Assembly: GCA_037074765.1 (NCBI GenBank)
Contig: JBAMDO010000564.1
Span: 248,001 to 312,000, forward strand
Length of the DNA stretch: 64,000 nt
Origin: Mansonella perstans
Lineage: Eukaryota > Nematoda > Chromadorea > Rhabditida > Onchocercidae
Direction: 5' to 3'
Under the pieces are notes generated by a model, which saw only the letters and a program-made list of their open reading frames with translations, ran no database searches and had not been told where the DNA came from. Made by a program: the position numbers and the translations under genes. Shown one piece after another: positions 39,001 to 50,660 of the stretch (position 1 is its first letter; each line of letters opens with the position of its first letter).

Positions 39001-42000
39001 GTAAACTGTTTTATGTGTTTTCCATTCAGATTCCATTATGAACGAATGGATGAGTTGCGCATGTTTTTGGAAAACGAAGCTTTTGCTTTATGTCCAGTGC
39101 CATTACAGTTCACTTTGTTCGATTTGCAGGTGAAATATTCAATATTGCATTACCATTCACTTTAAAGATTATGTTTTGTAGCATATTTTCACGAGCGAGT
39201 ATTTTCGCACAAGTTACTTGATATAGTGAACGGAAATGCACACATACCAACGGCATTAAGTAGTATTAGCGTATTAGCAAATAATTTTAAATTATGGAGC
39301 TTTGATGTGTTCTGAGTCATTATAAAGTGAAAAGATAAAACAGAATTTCGTACTTCTGGTTTTAAGGAATTCAGTTTCCTGAAAGAATCAACTGAATATC
39401 AAAGAAAACCGGGTTTTTCTGATCTCGATCTAGCTGAGCCCTTGGATTTCCAAATTCTTCAACCGACTGATGTAAATCCTTTCATGATGGAAGCTGCAGA
39501 TATGGATTCTGCTAAAGTCAGTGTTCTTCTGTGTGATCGTTACATTATTTATAGTGTCATTATTTGGTAGGAAGCTATTATATTTCTTGTCTTTCATATC
39601 TATGCTTTCAGAATGTAGATATCACCGTTGTTAAAACTATGAAAAATTTGTCTAACGATGATGCGAGCAGTGATAGGTAAGTTTTGCTTTTTTGTGGTCT
39701 CCTTGAGACTTGACTAGATAGAGTCTTCTAGTTGCAGAATTTTCTATTCATTTCAAATTTGCCTTTGCTGTCTGGTAAAGGTAGAGAGATTTGTTTTCGA
39801 AATAATTTGAGATCGTTCTGAAGAAACATAAAGTAGCCAGAACTATAATAATATAAATTGCTTATGCCATTCGAAATTCCATACCCTATACAGTTAAATA
39901 GGGTTTTGCACAGAACTGGTCAGTACAATTGTTATTAAGGAAACATCTTTACTATAAAATCTTCGTAGCATTTTATTCCATTTATAGGTGTCTTATGGAT
40001 GATAGTTGCTCACAGCTGACTCCAATTCTTTGTAACACATCATTGAATCTCTTACGCTTTATTGGTGTGCTTTCATTTCATCTTGAATTGATTGTCATTT
40101 TTTTCTGTTTGATGTTGTTATGTTTAAAATTTTTTTTGTTCATATCTGCTTTTATGATTTAGGTAAGTACATTCGGATGACGTACATGCTTCACTTAATT
40201 GCTGATCAAGTTATAGATGGTATTTTCGAACTCTGCAACTATTTTTTCTTTACGGTAATAGCTTTTTTAAATTTAATTTATCATTTTCAGTCGAACTATC
40301 ATAAATTTCGCTTTGTTAGAGCTCCGTCTATCGACTTATTATTTAATTTTTTTTTCTAGGTATATTCGTTTTTCGTATCAAATGCCCATAATGTTGCCGA
40401 TTCTTTCTTCTCTTCAAGATTAAAAACTGTTATGGACAATTTAGAAAATGATTTATTCAGTGACGACTCACCTTCAAAAGGTGCAAGCGTGAGTTGGATT
40501 TCCGTTTATCTAATTATTACTTTATTTCTGGATATGTGCTAACAAACAGTTCTTACGTTCACATTTTTTTTTGTAGTTGTGATCATCATTAAGTGTGATA
40601 CTTTTTTGTGATGCTTTGCTATTTTCTGGATAATGTTTGATAGATATGCATAGATTATCACGTTCTTTTTTTTTGCCTACCATATAATTTTTTCAGAAAT
40701 TTAAATGTTTTCCATGTACCTTGTTACAAGATGTTAAGCTTGATTCCGAACCAAGTTATGGCTTGCGTGAGCGCATTGTTGGCGCTGAGTCTGTGTAAGT
40801 GATATTATTTTTTTAGTAGCGCATTCATCGATTACCTAAGATTCTTTGTTAAATTCAATTTTCTAAGATTTCAGCAATTTTATTTCTAAACAACTTGATC
40901 TCATCCGTCCAGTTATCGAATCGCTTGTTAATCGTGAAGTCATCGATAAGTACTATACGCAGGTGGTATATTTTGTATTGTCTTTTGATGTGGTGATTTC
41001 TGATGTGCTTACATATTAGCTTTTTTTTTCTTTTCATGTTGAAAGAGTTCAGATCCTGGCTGTAATACCAGAAATGAGGGAGTGTATCTATGCTTGTGCA
41101 ATAAGTCGTTTAATCGATTATGACTGGTTCGTGGATGCTATAGTGACAACGAAATGGGACATTGGTCAAATCCAATCGCAACACAGTACTTATGTTGATA
41201 ATATTTTACAGGTGCTTCTCTATCGCTTCGTTAATTTTATTTTTAGACAAAAATATATAACATTATTCAAGTCGCTATTCAGTTTCAAGCTTCAGGTTTT
41301 TACATCTTCCAGCGCCATAAAAACTCACCATTCTGCAAATGGATGCTTAAAAATAACACTCTGGTATTTAATCACTGATACCTTGTTAGTCATTTCATTT
41401 TCAACGTGTATCTGCACGTTTTAATCGAATTCGTTTGTTTCTTTGGTTTCACTATTTATTGCTTTCTTATCATTCTGTTTTTCTAATACAAATAAGACTA
41501 TGTGAAATACTGCAGTAGTTCGCAACTTTAGATGTATTAGTAGGAATTATGATAAAGCTTAGCTGCTCATAAAACTTATTTGTGCTGCATGCATTGCAGG
41601 AATTTTCAAGAATTAAAGATTTGCTTTCGGAAATCGCAGAACAAATACCAATTACAAAAGCAGTTCAAAAAATCTTTTGGAGCACAATTATACACTGTAC
41701 ATTTAATGCACTTGTCAAAGGGTATATTCCTTTACACAGTTTAAATTTGTCCTATTGTTTGCTGTAATTTTTCGTTTATATTCTTAACATTCTTCTATGC
41801 AAAGTAAGAATGTATCAGATATAACTTCATCGTCTTCTTATTAAGAGAAATTAACTGTTACTGAGTTGTACAAAGTTCATCTGTTTGAAGATATGGTGAA
41901 TTTGGGAAAAAATGCTCAAGTGAAGGACGTGCATTAATGCAGTTAGATTTCCAACAGTTAATTGCAAAACTTGAACAACTTGTCGATTTTATGCCGATCC

Positions 42001-42490
42001 CACACAAAGCATATGTTGAAAATTACATAAAAGCCTATTATTTGCCTGAAAGTTCGATGGAATCATGGATTCTGCAACATAGAGTAAGTAATATTCATTG
42101 TTTTATTGGAGTTTTCGATTTCAGAAATCGATTTCCTTCTGTCTTAGAAAAAAACATAAAGCAAGTTCAGCTTTGTTAACATGTTCCTAACTGAATGTAT
42201 TTCTCATCTCATCGAATATAAAATTTATCCAACATTCTAAACATACTAACTGCTTGCTGAAATTAGCTCTTATTGAGAGGATGGAAGTATTGAAATAGCA
42301 GTGCATGGATCTTTATTCTGAAAGCCTGACTAATCAATATGACTTTTCTAGTTTCAACCTTTACTTGGTCGTTTCAATCTATTCTGTTTTACAGGAATAC
42401 ACGACGAATCAAGTCATAACACTATTGAATGTGGCGACACATATTTCGAAGAAAGCCCGGACTCGAATTATTAGTGCACTCGAGGATTAA
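36021..42490 (+). CDS. VPS50: Syndetin / VPS50, EARP complex subunit, complete, 22 coding exons
   Basis: VPS50 joins VPS51-53 in the EARP tether, which recycles endosomal cargo; in worms it also acts in dense-core vesicle maturation. Exons: 36021-36089, 36155-36271, 36378-36577, 36904-37054, 37197-37279, 37713-37854, 38042-38176, 38245-38383, 38584-38734, 38891-38980, 39030-39129, 39367-39516, 39612-39676, 39988-40064, 40163-40254, 40360-40488, 40697-40794, 40875-40962, 41053-41211, 41600-41721, 41891-42083, 42395-42490. All phases fit, giving 881 residues (human about 964). Family landmarks in order: [18 protein letters not shown] near the N-terminus; coiled coil [94 protein letters not shown]; and the ending [12 protein letters not shown]...[13 protein letters not shown]. 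The ATG directly follows TTTTTCAG, as for spliced-leader addition. The 37854/38042 join is the weakest: about 16 family residues seem absent there. For the sixth exon an earlier acceptor adds NFFLAEVIY; the later one fits the family better. Confidence 0.94.
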
Positions 42491-44022
42491 TATAAGGATT
42501 ATGTTATTTTTTCTTGCAATTAATTTAGGTATTTAATTTAAACTCGATGTTGTCAGCTGCTGTTATTTTTAATCTTTGTTGAATTGTTTGAATATTTTTC
42601 AGTAGTATGAACGATAGTTTCACTTTTTAAAAATACGATTAAAAAATATTATAGCTAAAAATTACTAAGGTAAAGCTTGAAATTCTTTTTTGTGCCCTCG
42701 ACAATGTGTTAACAGTTAATGTTTAGGAGCAGATATCGATTTGGGCGTTTAACAGTTCCACTTTTTTCCGAACCCTTTTACTTTCAGCTTACATGTTCTG
42801 GCAGTAAAGAAAATTTTTAACGGCAATAATGCACAAGGTTATATGTCACTTTTTATTGTTTTAAATTTGGAATCATGCTTGATTTATACAGTTGTAAATT
42901 GCTTTCTTCCATAAATAAGCTTGTAAATAGAAGAAAAATTGCTGGTCTCACTTTACTTTCTTGACGCGAAATACGGTATGATTCTTGAGTATTTCGCTAA
43001 TTCCATTCCCTTTGGGAAAAAGTAAGAACAACAGCGACAGAATTCTTTTTTGTTCTTGAAATCCGAATAATTAACATTATTGTGAGTATAGACGATGTTA
43101 TGCTATTTATTCTCTTGCTATGGAAATAAATTTCGATCTCGATTTGTGCTGGTTAGTTAATCGTTTTTTGCAGTGGTTAGTTGTGTGGTTATTTTTTCTT
43201 TTGGATGTTTAAAGTACAGATATACAACAAAGTTTGTTTTTTTTTTTTTTTTTTTTGCTATTTGGATCCTGTAAATGTTGGTAAAGAAAACTGAATATGA
43301 AGCAAAATTGAAAAGCTTAAAAACTGAAATGAAAAATGAACAATTTATGTTGCAGAGAACAACTTAAAAAAGATTCATTACATAACATTATAAATCTTGA
43401 TACCGTTTTGTACTTCAGTTTTTCATAGTACGATCTCGTTTTTTCCCTCATTTTATTTTTTCATACAGCACTGATTCGAAGAGCAGAAACTGCGCCATAC
43501 GAAGACGAATTTCGCATAATTCATCGTTCAAATCCATACATTGATTTGTTAGTTTTCAAATCCTGTCTTTTTTATTTTCCATCGTTGTTTAATATTGTCG
43601 TGAAAGAATAAATTATGCCAATTTGCTATATTTTAAATTTGCCATCCAAATATTACAGCCAAAAAGTTACGAGGAAGATGAATGACGAATGAATCACACG
43701 AATGTCAGCAAAGCAGAAAATTTTCCCTTGAAAATCGCGTTTCTCAAAAGCAAGCATATTACCACTTGTTAGTATTTAATGGACATTTCAAACTTTTCCC
43801 AATCCTATTCACTATAAGTGTCCATATGTTTCATCTTCCGAAGCAAAAGTATGTGGAGAGGGAGAGAATAAGAGATGGATGTTGTCTGAGGTTAAGTAAA
43901 CTGTATCCTCAGCAAAACAGATTGAGCAATGGGATGAACTTCGGAAATTAACGAGATTTTAATTACTTGAATGTTTTAGACTTTCATCTTAACGTAGGAG
44001 ATTCACTGATTTGCGTTCTTGC

Positions 44023-44024
<2 letters not shown>

Positions 44025-44053
<29 letters not shown>
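44025..44053. repeat. Poly(T) run of about 29 bases
   Basis: One of the longest of many homopolymers. Others on the plus strand: A-runs at 10509, 12429, 20350, 20828, 22351, 30764 and 62241; T-runs at 20662, 43227, 48591, 49577, 51808 and 62807. Confidence 0.9.
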
Positions 44054-44054
<1 letters not shown>

Positions 44055-44469
44055 AATAAATTTCATTTCACTTCTCATTCGTTGATGTAAACTATCCGTC
44101 TATTGTCATTAAGTTGATAGAAGTGTCTGCATTTTGGTGGTAAAAGCATAATTTTCAGGATTGCCGAAACTGCGAACTATTTTCGATAATCTTATGATTC
44201 CGTTTACATATAAACACTGTTAATTCTTTGTTCGATTATAGTTCGGGTTAGTTTAGGGCGATTATAACTTGAAATTTAACAACTTTACAAGTTGTATGTT
44301 TCAAAGTACAATAAATCTGTCATTATAAAGATATTAAAAGAAGATGTTAAAAGTACATACATCTTTATCATTCCATTTATCATATATTGGGGACTTTTCA
44401 AAGAAATTATTACTTGCATAACTTTAGTAAAATATTTCAACGATAAACAAACACTCCTGAATTTTTACA

Positions 44470-44528
44470 GAAAAGATCGAATTTTCTACTTTGCAGATCA
44501 TGAACTGAAAAGATCGAATTTTCTACTT
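44470..44528. repeat. Direct repeat of 22 bp
   Basis: GAAAAGATCGAATTTTCTAC followed by TT occurs twice at 37-bp spacing; ATGAACTGAAA after the first copy recurs after the second. Confidence 0.75.
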
Positions 44529-44753
44529 AAGCTCGCTAATTCATGAACTGAAATTTCTATGTGACAGTTTCATAGCAAATGCAACAAATTTATATAAACT
44601 AATTTTACATAAATTTGCATAAAATTTTCGATTGTCGAAAAATAAGTCTGTAAGCTCAATGCGAAAAGACTATGCAGAGTATGGAGGTATGTCGGTAATT
44701 ACATATGTAACAGAGATAGAGAGAGGGGGAGGGGTTGCGGAGTTGCCTAGAGG

Positions 44754-44774
44754 AACCCACTCAAAGTTGGATGC
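44754..44774 (+). promoter_or_regulatory. Shared proximal element of the U1 gene at 44810 (PSE-like)
   Basis: Begins AACCCACTCAAAGTTGGATG. The other U1 gene has AACCACTCGGAGTTTGATG at the same place; the gap to the RNA start is 35 nt here and 34 nt there. Upstream DNA otherwise differs, so this block is the likely snRNA promoter element. Confidence 0.7.
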
Positions 44775-44809
44775 ATGCTGTCTTCGAATGGGTGCCAGCA
44801 AGAGCTCTT

Positions 44810-44973
44810 AAACTAACCTTGCTGAGAGGCTTCTCGCGATCATGAAGGCGGGACCTCCATGGTGAGGCTCGGTCATTGCACTTCTCGATCGGGTTGACCC
44901 GTGTGGCAATCCCAAGTCGGGATTGGCCAGCAGCTTAATTTTTGCGTTAGGGGAAAGCGTTCGCGCTTCCCTG
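44810..44973 (+). ncRNA. U1: U1 snRNA variant with altered 5'-splice-site-reading arm
   Basis: About 164 nt, the usual U1 size, aligned end to end with the second U1 gene at 46320-46157. Intact parts: stem-loop I with GATCATGAAGG (the U1-70K loop), stem-loop II with CATTGCAC (the U1A loop), a stem-loop III pairing GGCAATCCC with GGGATTGGCC, the Sm site AATTTTTG at 44937-44944, and stem-loop IV GGGGAAAGCG/CGCTTCCC. A PSE-like block lies at the right distance upstream. What differs is the 5' arm: AAACTAACCTTG rather than AAACTTACCTGG. Position 6 is A instead of U and position 11 is U instead of G. The arm would pair with AAG|GUUAGUUU. An intact body and promoter argue against simple decay, but expression is not shown by sequence. 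Confidence 0.87.
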
Positions 44974-45080
44974 TAGTTAGTTGGGTTAAGATTTGTTCAT
45001 CTTGTGGGAAGTGTCGGTGTGTGCTTGATGAAATGTACATTATTAACTTGACCTTTGGTCAGTATTAACTTGACCTAAGC

Positions 45081-45270
45081 TTGATGGTCATCACCGATAG
45101 TGTACAAAACTAACCTAAACTTGATGGTCATCACCGATAGTGTACAAAACTAACCTAAACTTGATGGTCATCACCGATAGTGTACAAAACTAACCTAAAC
45201 TTGATGGTCATCACCGATAGTGTACAAAACTAACCTAAACTTGATGGTCATCACCGATAGTGTACAAACT
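45081..45270. repeat. 40-bp minisatellite, five units
   Basis: Units begin at 45081, 45121, 45161, 45201 and 45241 with TTGATGGTCATCACCGATAG, then TGTACAAAACTAACCTAAAC in the first four; nearly identical copies. Lies between the two U1 genes. Each of the first four units contains AAACTAACCT, identical to the first 10 nt of the variant U1. Confidence 0.95.
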
Positions 45271-45816
45271 TCAAGGATTAGTTGACCTCACTCAAACTAC
45301 TTAAATCTTTTCGATGGAAAGACATTGAAAAAGTGAAGATCTATTCAATAAATAAGGACAAGTGATACATTAGCTAAAAATCTTTGAAAGTACTAAAACT
45401 CAAAATGCTTTTAAAGGCTTAGCTTGATTCTAAATGAACTATTAAAGTCTGAAAGTTTGCTATAACAAGCATCTGTAATGAGCAGAATCCTAAAATGAAA
45501 TTGAAGTTTTAAAAGAAAAGCTTGTGATATTCAAGCGTAGAAAAGTTTTCAATTGATAGAATTGAAATTCAATGTTTGATTTTTATTATCATAGTCCTTC
45601 ATTTCAATTATTTTGTTTTTTTCTTTGTTCCAATCCTAAATTTTTTAACAATACAAAGCAATTTTTGATAGCATACAACTAAAGTTAAAATTTTACGATG
45701 AAAGTGCATAAATTTGTGGTAAATATTAAGATAATTAATTGTAAAATTCATTTTGTGAACTTCTGAAGATAGTTTTAGGTCATGGTATTTTCTTCATAGT
45801 TATAGATAGCATAGTT

Positions 45817-46019
45817 TCAGAAGAGAGTGATGTAGTATGACGCAGCAGAAGAGAGTAATATGATATGACCCAGAAGAGAATGGTATGGTATGACTCAGAA
45901 GAGAGTGGTATGGTGTGACTCAGAAGAGAGCGGTATGGTGTGACTGAGAAGAGAGTGGTATGGTGTGACTGAGAAGAGAGCGGTATGGTGTGACTCAGAA
46001 GAGAGTGGTATTGTATGAC
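45817..46019. repeat. 25-bp minisatellite, about eight units
   Basis: Unit CAGAAGAGAGTGGTATGGTG followed by TGACT, drifting at the left end. Flanked on both sides by copies of TAGTTATAGATAGCATAGTTT-like DNA (45799-45819 and 46058-46079), as if a larger block was duplicated around it. Confidence 0.88.
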
Positions 46020-46156
46020 GATCTACTCTTATGTAGTTCTAGGTCGTATTTTTCGTTATAGTTATAGATAGCATAGTTTTGTCCCGCGAATCCCCGGTTT
46101 GTATTGTCGCATTATATATAGCAATAGCGATACCTTTACAGCGTTGCAGATTCAAA

Positions 46157-46320
46157 GCGGGGAAGCGCGGACGCTGTCCCCAAACGCAAAAATTTTGCTG
46201 TTGGCTGACCCCAACTCGGGATAGCCACACGGGTCAGCCGGACCGAAAAGTGCAATGGCCAAGCCTCACCATGGAGGTCCCGCCTTCTTGATCGCGAGAT
46301 CCTCCCAGCCAGGTAAGTTT
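46157..46320 (-). ncRNA. U1: U1 snRNA with canonical arm
   Basis: Minus-strand RNA begins AAACTTACCTGGCTGGGAGG, the standard U1 arm complementary to CAG|GTAAGT. It continues with the stem-loop I loop GATCAAGAAGG, CATTGCAC in stem-loop II, stem-loop III GGCTATCCC/GGGGTCAGCC, the Sm site AAATTTTTGCG, and stem-loop IV GGGGACAGCG/CGCTTCCCC, ending near 46157. Length is about 164 nt. Compared with the plus-strand copy, stem III shows a base-pair swap (A-T to T-A), consistent with selection for structure. U1 defines 5' splice sites at the start of spliceosome assembly. The exact 3' end is inferred. Confidence 0.9.
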
Positions 46321-46354
46321 ATGAGGCTCTCCATTTACTGATATCATCCCATAA

Positions 46355-46375
46355 CACATCAAACTCCGAGTGGTT
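46355..46375 (-). promoter_or_regulatory. Shared proximal element of the U1 gene at 46320 (PSE-like)
   Basis: Minus-strand block beginning AACCACTCGGAGTTTGATG, 34 nt before the RNA start, matching the block upstream of the other U1 gene at nearly the same spacing. Confidence 0.7.
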
Positions 46376-47751
46376 CGAAATTAACTTCATAGTAGTTGTC
46401 GATACAAGAAATGATAGATAAGAGAGTTTGTGATTTGAGGAGAGGCAGATAGCGATAGAAATAGCCTTCACCACATGTTATTCAATATGCGGCGAATGTA
46501 TGTTAAATGATTGGCAACTGCTACAACAATTAATAGCTCATTCCAGCACATGATAAATTTAAAATTGAAAATTTAAATGGTGTGAAATGAAAGCATTGAT
46601 CCTGTAATTTTAATAATTTCAATGAAATAATTCAATTTTATTTTCAAGGCATGCAATGATAATGTAGCAATCACTAACAAACACAGCAAGTGTTTGATAA
46701 CATTTGAAGTAAACGTTGAAATAAATTGTAAAATTTCTGTAAATTGTAAATATCATTGCTATGGATAAAATAAAAGGAAAAGACATGGAAAGTTTTCCTA
46801 ATTTCATTCCTTCTTATCATATCTTCTAAAATGTTTTCAATAAAGTAATCGTTAAACTAAAAATTCTTCTCTGCCACTTCTGAGAGCTATTCGATCCTCA
46901 AAGAATCGAATATTACAGCCAATACGAGTTAAAAAAAAAAACGTGGAAAAACTACTGATAAGGTTCCACGAATTGAAACCATTTCCCATGTATTCCAATG
47001 CTTAATGATGATAAATGTAAGCAGCTTTTAAGCAATATTTGAATAAGGCTTAACATTAAAAAAATTTTGCAGTGCACTTTGCCCTATTTTAAAAAGATTC
47101 TGTCCTTTATAAATTGTCACACCTGCCGGATATCATTTGCATTTAAGGTCAAGCCCGGATATTCCACTATAGCTTCTACTATCTTTTTTAGAAATTTGAA
47201 TCTATATGATGATTTTCTATATGATCTATATGACTTCTACTATATTTCTAGAAATCTGAGTCTATATGAGTTGTAAATGTTACTTAAAATTATTCAAGGT
47301 TACAAATTGGGTAATATGTGAAATCTTAAACTTAAGTAATCAAGTATATGAATCATGATATAGTGAATCTGTAGAAATCTGGATAGTAATATTCCGAAAT
47401 ATAGCATCTTTCATAGCTAAATATTTATTTATGAGCCAAGTAAGTCGTGGAAAAATCCTGTCCAAATTCATTATTAAAGTGAGTTACTATCAACATTGTT
47501 TTCAAATTGGCTTATAAAAATGAATATATCTTGATGTGTGAGTGTATATGTATGCATTTATTTATGTATGCATATCTTGCATCAAATTCATACTTTTATT
47601 TTTGTAGAATTATTAGGGTTATTTTCTTAACTTCATAGTGTCTATAACAAGGTTTGTTCCTGCTTGTCAAATGCCTTAATTATTTTTGGCGATAATTACT
47701 GCAGTAATTTCATACGTAAACTTAGTTCATATGAAAGTAAATTGTTTAGTT

Positions 47752-47832
47752 ATGGCTGCTTCTGAGTTCAAATTAACTTAGATTGTTAAACATCATGGCT
47801 GCTTCTGAGTTCAAATTAACTTAGATTGTTAA
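47752..47832. repeat. Exact direct repeat, 38 bp x 2
   Basis: ATGGCTGCTTCTGAGTTCAA and the following 18 bases occur at 47752-47789 and again at 47795-47832 without change, so the duplication is recent. Confidence 0.9.
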
Positions 47833-48588
47833 TCGCCTTGTTTTTATTTGTAATTCTTAGTCACTAAATGAGCAAGAAAGCAGCTATGAACCATAAATTA
47901 TCGGCTCATTTCTAATGTTTTCGATGAGAAGGCGCATGTTGACAATAAATTTTTAGAAGTTTGCTGAAACAAGTAATTTGATGAATCATTTAATGTTAAA
48001 ACATTGATGCACTTTGAGTAAAATTTTTAACAAATTAAATTAAAGGTAAAATATGAAGAAAATGGGCAGAAAAAGGGAAAAACTTGAGTGGGTAAAAAAT
48101 AGGACACAATTTTCAGAGTATTATTGAAATTTCCTTACCAATAGGTTTGTTCGGAAAACTGTAACTGGAATCATTGCAGAAGGAAGGGATGTGAAATAAT
48201 TCCCATCAGTTATAACTTTCAAGCATTACAGAAATCAAATAAACAAAATATTTCGTTAAGTGATTAATTTTCAATAAATGAACTTGAATTTTAAGTTTTA
48301 ACCCCTGAATATTATCAACAAAGCCAATTCTTGAAATGAAACATCTGTTGTATGGTTCCCAGTGATAGTTTTTTAATTCGTTTCTTAAACCAATATTCTG
48401 TTGTTCGTTACTTTTGCTGTTTGTTCGAACACTTTGAAACAGTCATTTAACTGTCAAATGTTACTGTCACACGAAAGGATGTATGAAACTAGGAGTTTGA
48501 AGTTGCTTTTAGAATTGATCGGATTTTGAACGGATATTTTTTGTGCCTCCAAACTAATATAATTTCTATTTTACTATTGCAAACTTTT

Positions 48589-48625
<37 letters not shown>

Positions 48626-49737
48626 AGTTAAACTTAGTCCAACATTGAGATGGATCTCTCTTGAAATTGAAATTTCCGCAAGTTGTATGTTGTAAAGAGT
48701 CAGAGTATGTTGAAGAAGAAATAGATGTAAGTCGATGAGTGGCATCCTTCTCCTTATTGATTGATCAATACGGTTTTCCAATTTTTTTTCCCATAGCTAT
48801 TTTAATCAGATCGGATAGGATAAAAAGGCACCTCTATCGAAATTTTCAGTTTTAATCTAATTCTTCTATCTCTCAATGATTTTTCGGTAGAAACTTCTTG
48901 CTTACGAATTCTCTCTAACAAATCTCATCCGAATTCAGTCTGATCGACGAAATATTATCTGTAGAATCTTTCAATATATTAACAAATCTTTGTCATGAAT
49001 TTTATGCTTCTGTTCAAATTAATGAATGTTGAAAATGAATCCTGTATCACTGGTTGCAATAATTAAGTTCGATGAGTATCGGTGAAGTTGTAACTCATCT
49101 TCAGAAAGCTCAAAAGTGCTTGGTTTTATTACTGAGATTATAATTTGAATGTAAATGTGCAAATAATGAAATAAAAAAGTAACGACTATCTTTGATCTAC
49201 GAAATCCATCTTTACTATCTATTACTATTCATTACAAATGAGGCTTAAGTATAATTCTTGATATAATTCGAGAAATTATAGGAATAGCAAAAAAATTTTG
49301 TTTACTTCTTACTTAATAATTTATTACAATGCTACCATTTATTATTTCTCTTGACAGTTAACTTCTCAACATATATGATATTAATTATTACTAATTACTA
49401 TATTTATTATGTTCCGCATGTGACAACAGTATCGCATTGCACAACACTGTTACTTCATCTGTTTGCAGTGCATTTCACAAATGCCGTTGTATTTGAATTT
49501 TTTCCCAATGCTAATAATTCTATCATGCAGCATTGCAGTATTATATGCTATGCAAATAATGGCCATTGAATGCTTTTGTTTTTTTTTTTTTTTTCTTCAT
49601 AAAAGGATGGATATTATTTTAAAGGCAAGTTGAAAATATGCTAACAATTTTCGCATTATTGTTAAATCAAATTATGCACTTAATGATTGCTTATATTATT
49701 CAGTTGGTTGCGGAAAAATTAATTTGACAAAAATTCG

Positions 49738-50505
49738 TAATCATTTCGTGATATTGTAATCATTTCATGATATTGTAATCATTTCGTGATATTGTAATCA
49801 TTTCGTGATATTGTAATCATTTCGTGATATTGTAATCATTTCGTGATATTGTAATCATTTCGTGATATTGCAATAATTTCGTGATATTGTAATCATTTCA
49901 TGATATTGTAATCATTTCGTGATATTGTAATCATTTCGTGATATTGTAATCATTTCGTGATATTGAATATTTCGTGATATTGTAATCATTTCGTGATATT
50001 GAATATTTCGTGATATTGTAATCATTTCATGATATTATAATCATTTCGTGATATTGTAATCATTTCGTGATATTGCAATAATTTCATGATATTGTAATCA
50101 TTTCGTGATATTGTAATCATTTCGTGATATTGTAATCATTTCGTGATATTGTAATCATTTCGTGATATTGCAATAATTTCGTGATATTGTAATCATTTCG
50201 TGATATTGCAATAATTTCGTGATATTGTAATCATTTCGTGATATTGCAATAATTTCGTGATATTGTAATCATTTCGTGATATTGCAATAATTTCGTGATA
50301 TTGTAATCATTTCGTGATATTGCAATAATTTCGTGATATTGTAATCATTTCGTGATATTGCAATAATTTCGTGATATTGTAATCATTTCGTGATATTGCA
50401 ATAATTTCGTGATATTGTAATCATTTCGTGATATTGCAATAATTTCGTGATATTGTAATCATTTCGTGATATTGCAATAATTTCGTGATATTGTAATCAT
50501 TTCGT
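49738..50505. repeat. 19-bp satellite-like array, about 40 units, with a 38-bp higher-order section
   Basis: Unit CATTTCGTGATATTGTAAT. To about 50140 units are mostly uniform with shortened (GAATATTTCG) and CATGAT variants. From about 50140 to 50505 GTAATC and GCAATA versions alternate strictly, giving a 38-bp dimer repeated nine or so times. The array breaks off at the N at 50506. Confidence 0.97.
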
Positions 50506-50506
50506 N
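50506..50506. other. Ambiguous base at an array junction
   Basis: Single N exactly where the 19-bp array meets the CA microsatellite. It probably marks an assembly join, so the true length here is uncertain. Confidence 0.9.
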
Positions 50507-50607
50507 ACACACACACGCACACATACTTGCACACACATACACACACACACACACACACGCACACATACTTGCACACACACACACGCACACATGCACACAC
50601 ATACACA

Positions 50608-50652
<45 letters not shown>

Positions 50653-50660
50653 CACACACA
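50507..50660. repeat. (CA)n microsatellite with interruptions
   Basis: ACACAC runs broken by GCACACATACTTGC modules that themselves repeat; about 150 bp. Confidence 0.97.

Larger units (their letters stand above)
42491..44753. other. Intergenic stretch between VPS50 and the variant U1
   Basis: Holds the VPS50 3' UTR; an AATAAA at 43125 is a possible poly(A) signal. Two long T-runs. At 43469 a strong acceptor (TTTTTTCATACAG) precedes about 80 bases of low-AT sequence, and the minus strand there reads MDLNDELCEIRLRMAQFLLF to a stop. Neither could be tied to a gene. Confidence 0.35.

Noticed and set aside
43682..43951. Plus-strand ORF of 89 codons
   Set aside because: No family, no splice or leader context, and a low-information composition; chance cannot be excluded.
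46039..46291. ORFs on both strands across 46.0-46.3 kb
   Set aside because: They overlay the U1 snRNA gene, whose higher G+C content leaves frames open by chance.
49738..50505. Possible CRISPR array
   Set aside because: The units are continuous tandem repeats without unique spacers, in a eukaryotic context.
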